Assembly (NCBI RefSeq): GCF_008831285.2
Contig: NC_045141.1
Span: forward strand, 6,926,853-6,990,852
DNA: 64,000 nt
Direction of reading: 5' to 3'
From: Nymphaea colorata
Taxonomy: Eukaryota > Streptophyta > Magnoliopsida > Nymphaeales > Nymphaeaceae
Shown: one piece after another, positions 1 to 12,261 of the stretch
Numbering within the stretch: the stretch's first letter is position 1
Layout: each line of letters opens with the position of its first letter
The notes under the pieces: generated by a model
What the model was told of the DNA's origin: nothing
The model's database searches: none
Seen by the model: the letters and a program-made list of their open reading frames with translations, nothing else
Program-made: the position numbers and the translations under genes

Positions 1-442
1 ATGCTAGAAGAGAAGCGGCTCTTTTTGCATCCTCTTTTGAAGCACTTGATGGCCCCTCAACACAATGAATGGGGGCATTGGAAGGGAGAACCACGTGACA
101 AGTGACACCATCCAAATCATCAAAATAAATGAACTCTGGGGCAGGATTAACAAAGATGGAAGAGATAAGTAACATATTTAACCAAGCACAAAATTGATAC
201 ATGGTGCGGTTGTTCTGTCAATTTGGAGCTAGGAAGGTGTCCAAATGAAAAATATTGTATTCGTGTAGTGGCGATCAACACAAACATCCATTGATACTTT
301 ATCGCATGAGCCACATGTTGTCGCATCACAAATTGTCATTGTCGCATGTTGAAATAAGCAAGCTGGCTGATGGTGTAGGTATACTGCCAAGGAAGGCATA
401 TTACTGGTTTGTTAAGTAGAAAGTGGTCATGAGAATGTCCTA
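1..442. other. No gene seen; left edge of window
   Basis: I see no open frame or motif I recognise here. The stretch directly precedes the FAR1-like pseudogene. It could hold its degraded N-terminal FAR1 DNA-binding region, but no zinc-binding Cys/His pattern can be read. Confidence 0.4.
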
Positions 443-2075
443 TTCACAGACATGGATCATAAAAATCACTTGAGTATAAAAAGGATAGAATCAATGAAAG
501 GAGGAGAAATTATGACATTGATCGAATCCATTCAGAAAAGATTAAGCAAAGACACAAGTTTCTACAACGCCATTCAGATGGACAAGGATGGTTATGCTAT
601 AAATATCTTCTCGACAAATTTGAGGTCTAGCTTAGGCGATGTGCTTATTTTTGACACAACCATGGAGGTCAATACCCATAGGTGGCCCTTTGCTCACTTT
701 GTGGGGGTGAACCATCATTCCAAAAGTTGCATTTTGGCGGCCCATTATACTTTGATCAGACTACTGAGACATTTGAGTGGTTGTTCAAGGTTCCGAGGCC
801 ATAAACGGGAAGCACCCCAAAGTTGTACTGACTAATGGTGACAATGCAATAGCAGCTGCAATGTTCTTTGTATGGCCAGAAGCGCATTATCGTTTGTGTT
901 TGTGACATATATCCAAAATGCAGCGAAGAACATAGGGCATGTAATGAATCAGAAAACTGGCTTTAAGGAGAGTTTTGCAAATTGTGCCATTAAGTGCGAA
1001 GATGGTGAGACGGTTGAATGTATGTGGACATAAATGATTGAAACATATAACCTATACAAAGAAAAGTGGGCATTGGCATATAGAAGACAAAACTTTTGTG
1101 CTGACATGATAAGCACACAAAGAGGAGAAAGCATGCATGCTGCGCTGAAAAGGGGATTATACTTTTACTTATAAATATGTCATTTCATGGAACATGACAG
1201 ATTTTTGGATGATCTTAGTGACTATGAGCTTGAAAACAATGTCAAAGCATTTGTTTGTCACCCTCAAAGTCTCGGTATGAATATCTTTGAGCGAACTGAA
1301 GTTGTGTACACACCAATTGCATTTGAATGATTTAAGGAGGAGGCAATTCAAGCGACTAACTGTGACATAGAATTACATTAACAACAAAGAAGCTGCTGTG
1401 TATATCATGTAATAAAAAGGGAGATGGATTCGACTAAGATCAATGATGGTTCATGAGCTACATCATCGAAACAGGTGATGTCAAATATTCTTGTAAGGAA
1501 TTTGAATTTAAAGGTATTTTGTGTTGTCATGCCCTACTCTCGATTGAGATTCGGGAACTGCCAGAGAGATACATCCTAGGTAGATGGACCAAAAATGTAA
1601 AAATGGACTTAATGAAGATTTCTCTTGAAATTCCTTCCTATGATGTCAACTATCCCACAGCTTTTCTTGCTATTAGCATCTGTGCAGGACACTGATGTAT
1701 GTTACAAACCTAGCAGCAAAAAACGACCAAGCTTATGAACACATGATGTAGTTGGTGAATGTAGTTGTAGAGAACGTTTCAAATCTATACTGTGACAACA
1801 ACGTGGCAATGAAAAGCCAACCAGAAGTAACAGGTCCTATCACCCAAAACTCCTTGAAGAGGAAGAAAAGCATGGCTCTACTAATATGGTGTTCGATAAT
1901 GTCATGGTGAAGATTGAAAAACACAATGACACCAGTCTATCGGTCACTGCTTTCAAAAGGAAGCCAGATAGGAGTTTGCATAGGACAAAAAGTGCCCTGG
2001 AGAAAAGAGGCAAGTCTAGGAAAATCAAGCAAGAAAATCGTCCTCAACAAGTTGATTATGTTTCATACACAAACA
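443..2075 (+). pseudogene. FAR1/FRS-like (MULE transposase-derived) pseudogene
   Basis: FAR1/FHY3/FRS proteins are domesticated Mutator-like transposases that act as nuclear transcription factors; related MULE transposases share the domains. Bases 443-735 read FTDMDHKNHL, then KDTSFYNAIQMDKDG, GDVLIFDTT (first catalytic Asp context) and PFAHFVGVNHH, all hallmarks of the MULE domain. After about 735 the frame breaks. Another frame continues with TNGDNAIAAA near 834-870, where family members have T-D-x-D, so the usual second Asp position is Asn. Bases 1453-1600 encode a SWIM-type zinc finger (SCKEFEFKGILCCHAL, then LPERYILGRWT), but the first Cys of its CxC pair is Tyr. A basic tail (RKPDRSLHRTKSALEKRG) follows at 1960-2020. 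Several frameshifts and stops show it is dead. I cannot tell whether it descends from a host FRS gene or a transposon. Confidence 0.8.
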
Positions 2076-2329
2076 GTGCAGTTGAGACCTGCATGCCATC
2101 CACATGTATGCAAGATGTATATGATCACGGTGATTTTATGAAATTCTTGATAAGTTTCTTGTATTATACATATTATGTATGTTTAAACTTTAAGCACATT
2201 CTGATAATCGATTTTGTGTAATTGTTACCGTGCTGCAGGGATTTAGTTTATCAATCCCAATAGTACCCAATTCTCTCAATGTATGATACAATAAATAATT
2301 TTGTAACAACCTTTAAGATGGAGACGCAA
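2076..2329. other. Spacer between FAR1-like pseudogene and first tandem array
   Basis: This is AT-rich sequence with no coding signal. It may include decayed 3' flank of the FAR1-like pseudogene. Confidence 0.4.
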
Positions 2330-3020
2330 TAATGTGATAACTACACACAAACCTGGTGCAAGAATGGATATGAGAGTATCCGATAATGACAAGAAGGGCC
2401 TAAATAGATACATGAGAGTGAGATAACAATACATCTGCCAAGAAGACAAAAATAGAGCAGAGATGAATTAATGCGATCACGACATAAAGGGCCATGCAAA
2501 TAAATTAATGTGACAAAACAATGAGCTAACAACGAGTCTACATTAAAGAGAGATCATGATAATAGCAGGAAGGGCCTGAACGGATACGAGAAAATAAGAT
2601 AACAACGCGTCTGCCAAGAAGATGATAAGAGAACGGAGACGAAATAATGTGATCACAACATAAAGGAATATGCGTATAAATTAACATAATGAAACAATGA
2701 GATAACAACAAGTTTACATTAACGTGAGAACGTGATAACGACAGAAAGGGCCTGAACAGACACGAGAGAATGAGACAACGACGCATTTGCCAAGACTATG
2801 ATAAAAGAATGGAGACAGACTAATACAATCACAACATAAAGGGTTGTGCAAATAAATTAATGGAACGAAACAATGAGATAATGACGAGTCTACATTAACG
2901 AGAGAACACAATAACGACAAGAAGGGCCTGAATGGATATGAGAGAATGAGATAACAACATATATGCCAAGAAGACAATAAGTAAATAGAGACAATGAGAT
3001 AACAACGAGTCTGCCATACC
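2330..3020. repeat. Tandem array A, 176-bp period
   Basis: The landmark AGGGCCTRAA recurs at 2395, 2571, 2747 and 2923, exactly 176 bp apart each time, so about four head-to-tail copies are present. Each unit also carries GAGATAACAACG-like, CATAAAGGG and TCTACATTAA blocks in the same order. Copies differ mainly by transitions. The period is close to one plant nucleosome repeat. A diverged stray copy lies at about 3560-3680 and another fragment at about 6480-6540. The open frames read through it on the minus strand are a by-product of the repeat. Confidence 0.9.
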
Positions 3021-3784
3021 AGTTTATTATATGAGGGAACCACATGCGATATGTACTATCGGCCGCTCTTTATGACACACATTTGGCTGCATTTAGTGAA
3101 GCCATCAATTATTGTAGCTACATTAAATGAATGTAGTTTATAACGCACACCACACAACGTCTGAGCAACATTCCTCCCTCTACTCTATTGCGACAGCACA
3201 AAAAATGGAAACGTAACACCATGAAATGTATTGTGATATGTGGGTGCATTAAATGTGGCATGGTGGGAACAATTTGGATTATACTCGTAAAATACTTTGA
3301 CACTGTATGGATTGCAACAATACATATCAATACACAACACAAATAAGATAACAATGGAAGATGATAAGTTATCGATGAGACGATTTAATGCGATGGCAAC
3401 AAAATAATGTGATAATGCAACTACAGGATTTATTATACGATTGCTTATCTCACACACATACTATAGGAAGGGCTGTGTGAATTAGATAACAATGGAATTC
3501 ATGATAAATATGGACACTAAATATGCAATAAATTAACGTAACGATACAATGACACAACGAGTGTATAATAATGATAGAATGTGATAATGACAGGAAGCCT
3601 GGAACAATTGCGAGAGAATGAGATAACAATGCATCTGCCTAAAGATGATAAGCAAACGAAGACAAATGCGATAAGCACACTTATATGATTGTTGCGTTTA
3701 CAATTGCATTAATTAAAAGAAAAGGTTACAATGATGCAAGAATTAATAGAAATGGTTACAAAGATGATATTATTCAAATTTCAG
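3021..3784. repeat. Dispersed repeat R, copy 1, plus stray array-A unit
   Basis: Bases 3021-3300 run from TACCAGTTTATTAT through ATGCGATATGTACTATCG to GGTGCATTAAATGTGGCATGGYGGGAACAATT. The same ordered blocks recur at about 6226-6480 and 6560-6840. Bases 3560-3680 hold a diverged unit of the 176-bp repeat. I see no gene. Confidence 0.7.
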
Positions 3785-4350
3785 AACATTTACTTACTTG
3801 AAGCCAATTTCCAATAGATATTCTATTACTATTGGTAACATTAGCTTGGGTAAGGTAGATTTCTTTCCTAACGTTATCTCCTACATAAATTTCATCATGA
3901 ACACACCGTAGTCATAGTTGTTTCTTTGCTGTAGACATTTTTCCTGGTAAAAGTTTGTATTCATCCAACGTTTTGGATGCCGAAGACATGTTGGAGACAA
4001 TATTTCTGCAAAATAACCAAAACTTATTAAGGAAATAAAAAGGAGTTATCCTAATAGTCTAAAGAGGTTAAACTGCACACCAGTCTAGAGGCCTTCTGCA
4101 ATTTGGTAGTCATCATAGCTTATGCATGAGTCATATATCTGTACTTGTTTTTTAGCATTGTGACATACAACACCCAATGTGCCTTCTCCACCCACACAAA
4201 AGGAAATTAAACCTAAAATAGATGGACGTTAGACAACAGCTAGATTAGAGTAACTAAGAGCAATAGATTTAGGAATCTATAGAAAGAGGAACAACCATTT
4301 CAACATCAGTGATGGATTGGTTCTTAATTTTCGAAACATTTTCTATGACA
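3785..4350 (-). pseudogene. Ulp1 (C48) protease-like remnant, catalytic Cys lost
   Basis: Ulp1/C48 cysteine proteases remove SUMO, and plant CACTA and MULE elements carry many Ulp1-like genes. Read on the minus strand, about 4200-4100 gives VVCHNAKKQVQIYDSCISYDD, matching the region after the catalytic His of Ulp1 domains (hWvlvichl...yDSl). About 3930-3860 gives QQRNNYDYGVFMMKFM, which corresponds to the Q-x-N-x-x-D-C-G-V-F active-site motif with the nucleophile Cys replaced by Tyr. Stops follow immediately, and the two blocks are separated by a likely intron that ends in TTTGCAG near 4010. The remnant faces the FAR1-like pseudogene. Together they could be relics of one MULE carrying both proteins, but no terminal repeats can be matched. 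Confidence 0.6.
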
Positions 4351-5035
4351 TCTGTAATCATAGCCGCAATATCATCCATTAGTGAAAACAACACTTGTTG
4401 TTAAACATTCGTCAGTTTGATCAATACTAATCACAATGTGAATGTTACTTAATGGAATAAGATGAAGGATATGTACCATGAGATCCTATCTTATAGGATA
4501 CCTACCAAGTCCTAGACTCTGATGTGTACGCTCTACAAAGTCAACAAAATAATTGAGACTAATATTCATTACTTGCTTGCAAGGGAGGAAGACTTCAATG
4601 TAAATAGAGAGTAGATCATCCCTAAGTTCTCTCAAACGTGTCTTGGACTCACCAGCTGGTTGCTGGACTTGTGGGCTGCTTTGCTAGACTCACTGGCTCT
4701 TTTCTGGTCGAACATCTTTTGGATTCGCCCACAGGTTTGGTGGCATCATCGGCAGGCTTGCTAGCATCGCCGGCTGCTTTTCTGGTTGAACACGTCCTTG
4801 TTGTTGCAATGCTAGGCAAACTTATGGTGTTGATGGTTTGTTTATCTCTCTGCATGGAGTCTCTCTTCATTTCTACCTCAATTTGCACTAATCTATTCTA
4901 AACCACCTCTTTTGTTATGGGAAAACACATGAAAATATCACTCCCGCCGATGAGCCAACATCTGTTTTGGGTTAATGATGTTGATTTATTTTCAAAAGTT
5001 ATGTAAATTGTCATGTTCTCCTATAACAACAGTAC
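4351..5035. other. Unrecognised stretch, possibly N-terminal part of the Ulp1-like remnant
   Basis: Minus-strand frames here (for example 4649-4888) are rich in Lys, Thr, Ser and Ala (CSTRKAAGDASKPADDATKP). They look like a disordered linker of the kind found upstream of Ulp1 domains. Short internal duplications, such as the repeated CSTRK segments, are visible. I cannot assign it further. Confidence 0.35.
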
Positions 5036-6165
5036 TAACACTTATGTTCAATGCTTGAGCAGCGCTAATACTGCACAAAACGGATTATCTCATTTATGAT
5101 ATATGCATATGATTGTCATATATATATATGTGTGTAACAACAATATTATCTCATCCATGAAGTAAACATATAATTGTCATATACATATATGTAAGAATGA
5201 TATCTAATTGACATGTATGTCCATACCAAGCTTATGGTCATGTTTGAGCATCAGAGTACTGCTTGAAAGATATATATACACGTATGGTTTTCATATGTGC
5301 ACAATCGATCAATAATAGTGATGTTTATGTCACATTTTGATCATTACAAATCATATATTCAAATTAGATATAGATAAATGACAACTAATTGATGTGTATG
5401 ACCATACCAAGCTTATGTTCACGTTTGAACATCGGTAGTACTGCTCAAATATACATATATAAACATATGGTTTCTATATATGCACAATCGATCAATGACA
5501 ATGGTGCCCATATCAAATTTTGATCATTGCAAATCATATGTTCAAATTAGATATAGATACTTGAAAACTAATTAATGTGTATATCCATACCAAGCTTATC
5601 TCCACGTGTGAGCATCAATAATACTGCACAAACATATATACACACATATGGTTTTCATATGTGCACAATCGATCAATGATAACAGTGCTTATGAGAAATT
5701 GCGATCATTGCAAATCATATGTTCAAATTAGATATAGCTAAATGACAACCTAATTGACATGTATATCCATACTAAGCTTATGTTTACATTAGAGCATTGT
5801 ATGGATATGTGCACAATATATACACATATGGTTTTCATATGTGCACAATTGATCAATGATAACAATGCTTATGTCACATTTGGATCATTGTGAATCATAT
5901 GTTCAAATTAGATCTTTGTTAAATGACAACCCAATTGATATTAAGCTTATGTTCACGTTTGAGCATCGATAGTAATTCTCAAAGATATATATACATATAT
6001 GGTTTCCATATGTGCACTACTAATCAATGATAATGGTGCTTATGTCACATTTTGATCATTGAAAATCATTTGTTCACATTAGATCTTAGATAAATGACAA
6101 CTTAACTGACGTGTATATCGATATGTACACAATTGTTTGATAGTACTGCTCATCCATATGATAGT
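5036..6165. repeat. Tandem array B, about 182-bp period, HindIII-type satellite
   Basis: CCATACCAAGCTTATG-like landmarks recur, with AAGCTT at 5228, 5409, 5592, 5774 and 5943. Spacings are 181, 183, 182 and 169 bp, the last shortened by a small deletion. Each unit also holds ATATATACACATATGGTTTTCAT, GTGCACAATCGATCAATGAT and TTTTGATCATTGCAAATCATATGTTCAAATTAGAT in order. There are about six units including partial ends. The sequence is unrelated to arrays A and C. No coding potential is seen. Confidence 0.9.
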
Positions 6166-6845
6166 CACACTACAACTTCAAAAATGAAAATCTATTTTTG
6201 TAGAAGCATAAAATAACGCATTCGGCTATACCAGTTTATTATCTGAGAGGGAACAACATGCGATATGTACTATCGCCTATTGTTTTTGACACCCATTTGG
6301 CTGCATTAAATGAATGCAATCGATAAAACATAACACACAACGTCCAAGCAACATTCTTGTGCACTATCATGTGTTCATTAGCAACAAAAAACATGTAAAT
6401 GTAGCATTGTGATTTTTACTATTGCATGCGGGTGCATTAAATGTGGCATGGCGGGAACAATTGGGACTATATGCATAAATGCCTAAACGGATATGAAAAA
6501 ATGAGATAACAACTCGTCCGCCGAAAGGCAATAAGTAAACAAAGGATTCGTTATATGATTGCTTATCTCACATGCAATCAGCTGAGTAAGAACAACACAT
6601 GATATGTACCATCAGATGTTGTTTCTGATACCAATTTGGCTGAATTTAATGAAGTCATCAATTGTTGCAGCTGCACTAAATGAACGTGGTCAATGACACA
6701 CAACACACAACATCCAAGCAATATTTTTATGCACTATCGTGTGTTCATTCAGCAGTACAAAACATGCAAATGTATTGTCACATGCAGGTGCACTAAATGT
6801 GGCGACTTGAACAATTTGGACTACATTCATAAATACAAGAGAGGC
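6166..6845. repeat. Dispersed repeat R, copies 2 and 3 in tandem
   Basis: The blocks seen at 3021-3300 return at about 6226-6480 and again at about 6560-6840: GATATGTACYATC, TTTGGCTG, CATCCAAGCAA, CACTATCRTGTGTTCATT, then GCATTAAATGTGGC. Spacing between copies 2 and 3 is roughly 345 bp. A short fragment of array A lies between them at about 6480-6545. Confidence 0.75.
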
Positions 6846-7532
6846 AGCATGTAATATCTCATTTCAAAAGGTGATGATAATGAAGAAGGGGAAACGTAAT
6901 TTGTTCAATGATGATATAGATAGGATTGTTCATGAACTCAGCCCAAAGAAATGGATTAGCAATATCGTAGGTATTATCTCATTAACGCAACTGTTAGGGA
7001 ATATGGTAGGTGGATCATTTATATAGTTTGTCTTTTCCTCACAATTTTTGCAAGATGCAATGGAGTTAATGCAACAAAGACTTGTGAATGAAAAGCGCTG
7101 CATTCTCAATCTTGTTGTCATAATAGTTTACTTTTTTAAATAGATTTATAGCTTCTTTGACCTATGACATTCTTTATGTTCTTCTATCTTGATGTAAAGA
7201 GTGCAATCCATCGACAGCCCTTCGGTTGTGGTTTCATGCATGCTTATGCTTTCTGACCTATTGCTGAACTCGTTTGAAGTGGTTCTACTTCCAACCTTGT
7301 GGGAAAAGTGCCATAATTGGGTATTATACGTTTTCAACATGCAGAACAAAGCTTATTTATACTACAATTCAATGCAAATGTATGATCCAATACTGCATGA
7401 TTTGTGGTTCATGAAAGAATCCTTAAAGAGTTAGTGCAGAATCAACACGATTCGGTGGCATTTTTTTCATAGGAAGGAAGCTCCCCACCAAAACAATGGC
7501 TACAATTGTGGTGTTTTCATCATCAAATACAC
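6846..7532 (+). pseudogene. Second Ulp1 (C48)-like fragment, active-site Cys retained
   Basis: At 7300-7400 the plus strand encodes CHNWVLYVFNMQNKAYLYYNSMQ. This fits the Ulp1 pattern around the catalytic His (H-W-x-L-y-v-x-n...yyDSm), but the His position reads Asn. In another frame at 7478-7532 it encodes APHQNNGYNCGVFIIKYT followed by a stop, which is the Q-x-N-x-x-x-C-G-V-F active-site motif with Cys intact. The two blocks are out of frame or split by an intron. Bases 6880-7080 may hold upstream exons that I cannot assign. The fragment directly precedes array C. Confidence 0.6.
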
Positions 7533-10095
7533 ATAAGAAATTTACAATAACAACGAACCTATTTGTATGAGACAAATTCGTGCAATAACACAACTGCATG
7601 ATTAGTTTTACGATACACTCAAATAAAATCATGTCCAAAAAAACAAGATAGCTACTCAGACAAATTAAATGAAACAACAACACTGTATGAAATTCTTTTA
7701 CAATAGGAAGGCACCTACTAAAAGGCGATAAGCACTCGGATGAAACAAATTGTGATAATGCATTTGCAGGATTCGTTATACGAGTCACTCAAATAAAATC
7801 GTGTTTATAAGGATGTGATACCCACTTAAAAAAATTAAACGCAACAACGACAAAATGCGACAATAACATTGTATCAAGTAGTTGTTTGCGGCAACGACAC
7901 TATATCAAGTAGTTTTATGACAACAAGGCACTAAGGGAATAACATATCCACTCGAAAAAATGCAATGCAACAACGACAATTGTAGGCACTTCTTTTACGA
8001 TAAAAAGGCACCTACTAAAAGGCGATAAGCATTCAGAAAAAACAAATTGCGATAATGCCAATTGCAATATTCGTTATACCATACACTCAACTAAAATCAC
8101 GCTTATAACGATGCGATATCTACTCGAAAAAATTAAGTACGACAACGAAACTGTATCTAATGGTTTTATGATAATAAGACGATTACTAAGAGAATATGAA
8201 ACCCACTCGAAAAAATGTAATGCGACAACGAGTATGGTAGGCACTTCTTTTACGTTAAAAAAGCATCTACGAAAAGGCGATATGCACTATGACAAAACAA
8301 ATTGCAATAATGTTAATTGTAATATTTGTTACACGATACACTCAACTAAAATCGTGCGTATAACGATGCAATACCCACTAAAAAAAATTAAATGCGACAA
8401 TGAAACTGTATCTAGTGATTTTATAATAACAAGGCACTTACTAAGAGAATGTGATACCCACTCGAAAAAATGTAATGTGACAATGACAATGGTAGGCACT
8501 TCTTTTACGATAAAATGGGGCTTATTGAAAGGCGATAAGCACTCCGACGAAAAAAATTGTGATATCACCAACTGCATTATTCATTATACAATACACTTAA
8601 CTAAAATCATGTAATGAAGCAATAACCACTCAAAAAAATTAAATGCGGCAACAAAAAAATGGAACAATGAAACTATATCTAGTGGTTTTACGATAATAAG
8701 GCGCTTACAAAGAGGATGTGATACCCACTCGAAAATATGTAATGCGATAATGACAATGGTAAGCCCTTCTTTTACGATAAAAAGGTGTCTACTAAATGGC
8801 GATAAGCACATCGACTAAACAAATTGCGATAACGCCAACTGCAATATTCATTATAAACTTGAATCATACTTATAATGACATGACACCCACTCGAAAAAAT
8901 TAAATGTGATGATGATAAAATGCAGCAACGAAAACTGTATCCAGTGATTTTATGATCCAAAATGCTTACTAAGAGAATGCGGTATCCACTCGGAAAAATG
9001 TAATGTGACAATGATAATGGTAAGCACTTCTTTTACGATAAAATGGCAACAACTAAAAGACGATAAACACTCCGACGAAACAAATTGTGATAACGCCAAC
9101 GGCAATATTTGTTATATGAGACACTCAACTAGAATTGTGCTTATAACAATACAATACTCACTTGAAAAAATTGAATGCAACAACAACAAAATGGGACAAT
9201 GAAACTGTATCCGGTGGTTTTACAATAACAAGGCATTTACTAAGGTAATGTGATACCCACTCGAAAAAATGTAATATAACAGCGACAATGGTAGGCACTT
9301 CTTTTACGATAAAAAAGGTACCTACTAAAAGCCAATAAGTACTCTTACGAAACAAATTGTGACAACATCAACTGCAATATTCAGACGGGATACCCATTCA
9401 AAAAAATGAAATGCGACAATGACAAAATGCAACAACGAAACTGTATCTGATGGTTTTACGATAACAAGGAGCTTACTAATAGTATGCGATACCTACTCAT
9501 TAAAATTTAATGTGACAATGACAATGGTAGGCACTTCTTTCATGATAAAAAGGCGCCTACTAAAAGGTGAAAAGCATTTCGACGAAACAAGTTGCGATAA
9601 TGCCAACTGCAATATAGTTATACGATACGTTCAACTAAAATCATGCTTATAACGATGCGATATCTATTCAAAAAAATTAAATGCGACAACGACAAAATGT
9701 GACAATGAAACTGTATCTAGTGGTGTTACGATAACAAGGCACTTACTAAGAGAATGCGAAACCCGCTCAAAATAATGTAATGTGACAACAACAATGGTGG
9801 ACACTTCTTTTACTATAAAAAGACACCTACTAAAAGGTGATAAGCACTCCGAAGAAACAAATTGTGATAACGCCAACTGCAGTATTCGTTATACGATACA
9901 CTCAACTATAATCGTGCTTATAAGGACGCGATACACATTCTAAAAAGTTAAATGCGACAACGACAAAATGAGACAATGACAAAATGCGCCAACAAAACTG
10001 TATCCAGTGGTTTTACAATAACAAGGCACTTACTAAAGGAATGCGATACCCACTTGGAAAAATGTAATGCGACAATGAAACAACAATGCGTTGAA
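7533..10095. repeat. Tandem array C, about 255-270-bp period
   Basis: The landmark TAGGCACTTCTTTTACGATAAAA recurs with starts at about 7983, 8238, 8493, 8760, 9021, 9292, 9528 and 9798, spaced 255, 255, 267, 261, 271, 236 and 270 bp. Partial units extend to about 7680 and 10090. Each unit contains two related halves built on CCCACTCGAAAAAAT...AATGCGACAA, so the unit is itself an old dimer. Many differences are CG-to-TG/CA changes, as expected from methylated DNA. Frames up to 167 codons, such as 8111-8614, are repeat artefacts that recur from unit to unit with stops. Confidence 0.92.
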
Positions 10096-11248
10096 GAAAG
10101 AATGAAATAATATTAGCTTGTTATAGATCATTCTTATGAACAAAAGAATAATGTTTGTAATCAATAAAAAAAATAGGATTAAAAAAAAAAGATTGTTCTC
10201 TATCCTGTCGTGACAAGATCTTCTTCAACTCAGAAATTCTTGAGTCAAATTGGCAACATGATCAATCATTGACTTTGTTATTGTGACTAAGCTCTCTTCC
10301 ACGGGGTGGCTAGGACTCTCGGCTACAGTCTCCACAGGCCCTAACATCTTTTGCTTCATATCTCCCTGCCCATATGATCCTGGCTCTGTTTACTGTGAAT
10401 CTCCCTCTGACCAGCATCCTGCGCTTGAGATGATAATGATGTTGTTGTTGCTGATGGCGATCCAAGTTGGGGGCACATCTAAACAAGTTTCAGTTACCCG
10501 AGAATGAAGTACATCCCAATCCTGGTCACAGTACCTTGGTGCAAACCCATTGCTATCATAAACAATGGCAACTTCACCACCACAATCCCAATTACGGAGC
10601 TCTGTCTAAGACAAAAGTTGTGAGTCAACTCCGACCCTAAAAGCACTCTTGTTCCTTAATCTCTTCTAGGGATGGGGTGGCTGTGGAATTGACTGGCGAA
10701 GACCACACTGCAAGAAGACTTGGCTTTTGTGTTGTATTTCTGCTTCATTCATGCAGAACAACCACAAGTCTTTACACGACAACTGAAAAGCTTTCTTGAT
10801 AATCCGATAATTTGTTTCGCCACCAATGTATGGTCTAAACAATACCTACACATAAAAATGAAATAATCATTATTACACAAGTATTCCAGCGTTAATATAA
10901 AACACAATTTACTATACATATCTAAGCCATATGTAGATTCGATATGATCAACCTAGATGACTCTGCATCATTGTAAACTCTTGGACTGATACCTCTCCAC
11001 TGTGCATGTAATGGATGAACAATTGGAAATGGACACTCGACAATGGGTTTAATAGAAGGTATGTATTCCCACATCCTGAACTATCGATAAAACATAGATA
11101 CAAGCATTATAATATGATAGATGATCATCTGACACAAATAAATTTGCATCATGAAGATACTATCCATACCTGCAGGAACAACCAACATCCAATGGATGCA
11201 ACCCCAGTCTTTCTCTCACACACACACAGATTATATATATATATATAT
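10096..11248. other. No recognisable gene
   Basis: A plus-strand frame of 74 codons at 10283-10507 and minus-strand stretches near 10700-10860 (reading FRPYIGGETNYRIIKKAF) have mildly protein-like composition. They match no family I know. They could be remnants of a transposon-encoded protein. Confidence 0.3.
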
Positions 11249-11800
11249 GTACTATATGTTCCCAAATAGTTAAACTCAAAATCTGCCACTAAAAATGAGC
11301 AATTGGAGAGGGAGGCAGGCAGTGAGGGGGATGCGCGACCTTCCCCTTCTCCCTGATGTGACAAGAGGCATGACCCCACCAGCCCAACGCTTGTTGCATG
11401 TCCTTCGTTTTTTCTAAATTTTTATTAAAAATATGTTGGCCATTTGAATGGAAGGCCCACACTGCAAATGTAGGTTTGACCGCGTCTTAACTTCAACAAA
11501 GACGTGTGTGAGTATATATATATATATATACTGTCTGTCAGATGTTCCCAAATAGTTAAGAACTCAAAATCTGCCACTAAAAATGAGCAATTGGAGAGGG
11601 AGGCAGGCAGTGAGGGGGATGCGCCGACCTTCCCCTTATCCCTGATGTGACAAGAGGCATCACCCCACCAACCCAACGGTTGTTGCATGTCCTTCGTTTT
11701 TTCTAAATGTTTATTAAAAATATGTTGGCCATTTGAATGGAAGACCCACACATCAAATGTAGTTTTGGCCGCATCTTAACTTCATATATATATATATATA
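11249..11800. repeat. Direct duplication, 286-bp offset, edged by TA microsatellites
   Basis: A unit of about 245 bp runs from GTTCCCAAATAGTTAA to GTCTTAACTTCA. It starts at 11258 and again at 11544, with roughly 95% identity by eye. TA runs sit on the outer edges and between the copies (11231-11248, 11516-11530, 11786-11806). The arrangement suggests a duplicated or doubly inserted small element that prefers TA repeats. Frames within it are not genes. Confidence 0.8.
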
Positions 11801-12212
11801 TATATGTTGTAGGAATTATTTGAGCTGTGATTACAAGGTGTTTGGATGGTGAGATTAAGTTACAAAAGCCAAACTAATTTTTTTTAAGAGTGACATATTT
11901 TTCAAAGGAGGAGAGAGAAAAAAAGGAAGAAAAAAAATAAGTTTCCTTAAATTCTCTTATCTCATTTGGGGGTAAGGACTTTTGATAAAAAAAAACAGCT
12001 TGAGTTCTATATTTACAATGTAATTTTGACTGTCTAATCTCCTTGTATTCAATAGCTTAAACTATTTCAATTATAGGCTGGTATATGATGATCTAGTAAA
12101 TAAATGTTTGCGCACACACACACACACAGATATATATATATAAACTGAATTTCTCTTGCCATCCCTCCTCCTTCCAGTCTCTCATGCATGCAGCTTGACT
12201 CAATGCATGACG

Positions 12213-12261
<49 letters not shown>

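Noticed and set aside
6169-6215. CACTACAACTTCAAAAATG as a CACTA terminal repeat
   Set aside because: The start resembles a CACTA end, but no partner end or 3-bp duplication could be found.
8111-8614. 167-codon frame in array C
   Set aside because: It spans two repeat units and repeats itself with substitutions that create stops in other units. There is no protein-level constraint.
2330-10095. CRISPR-like regularly spaced repeats
   Set aside because: These are long head-to-tail satellite units without unique spacers, in a plant nuclear genome.
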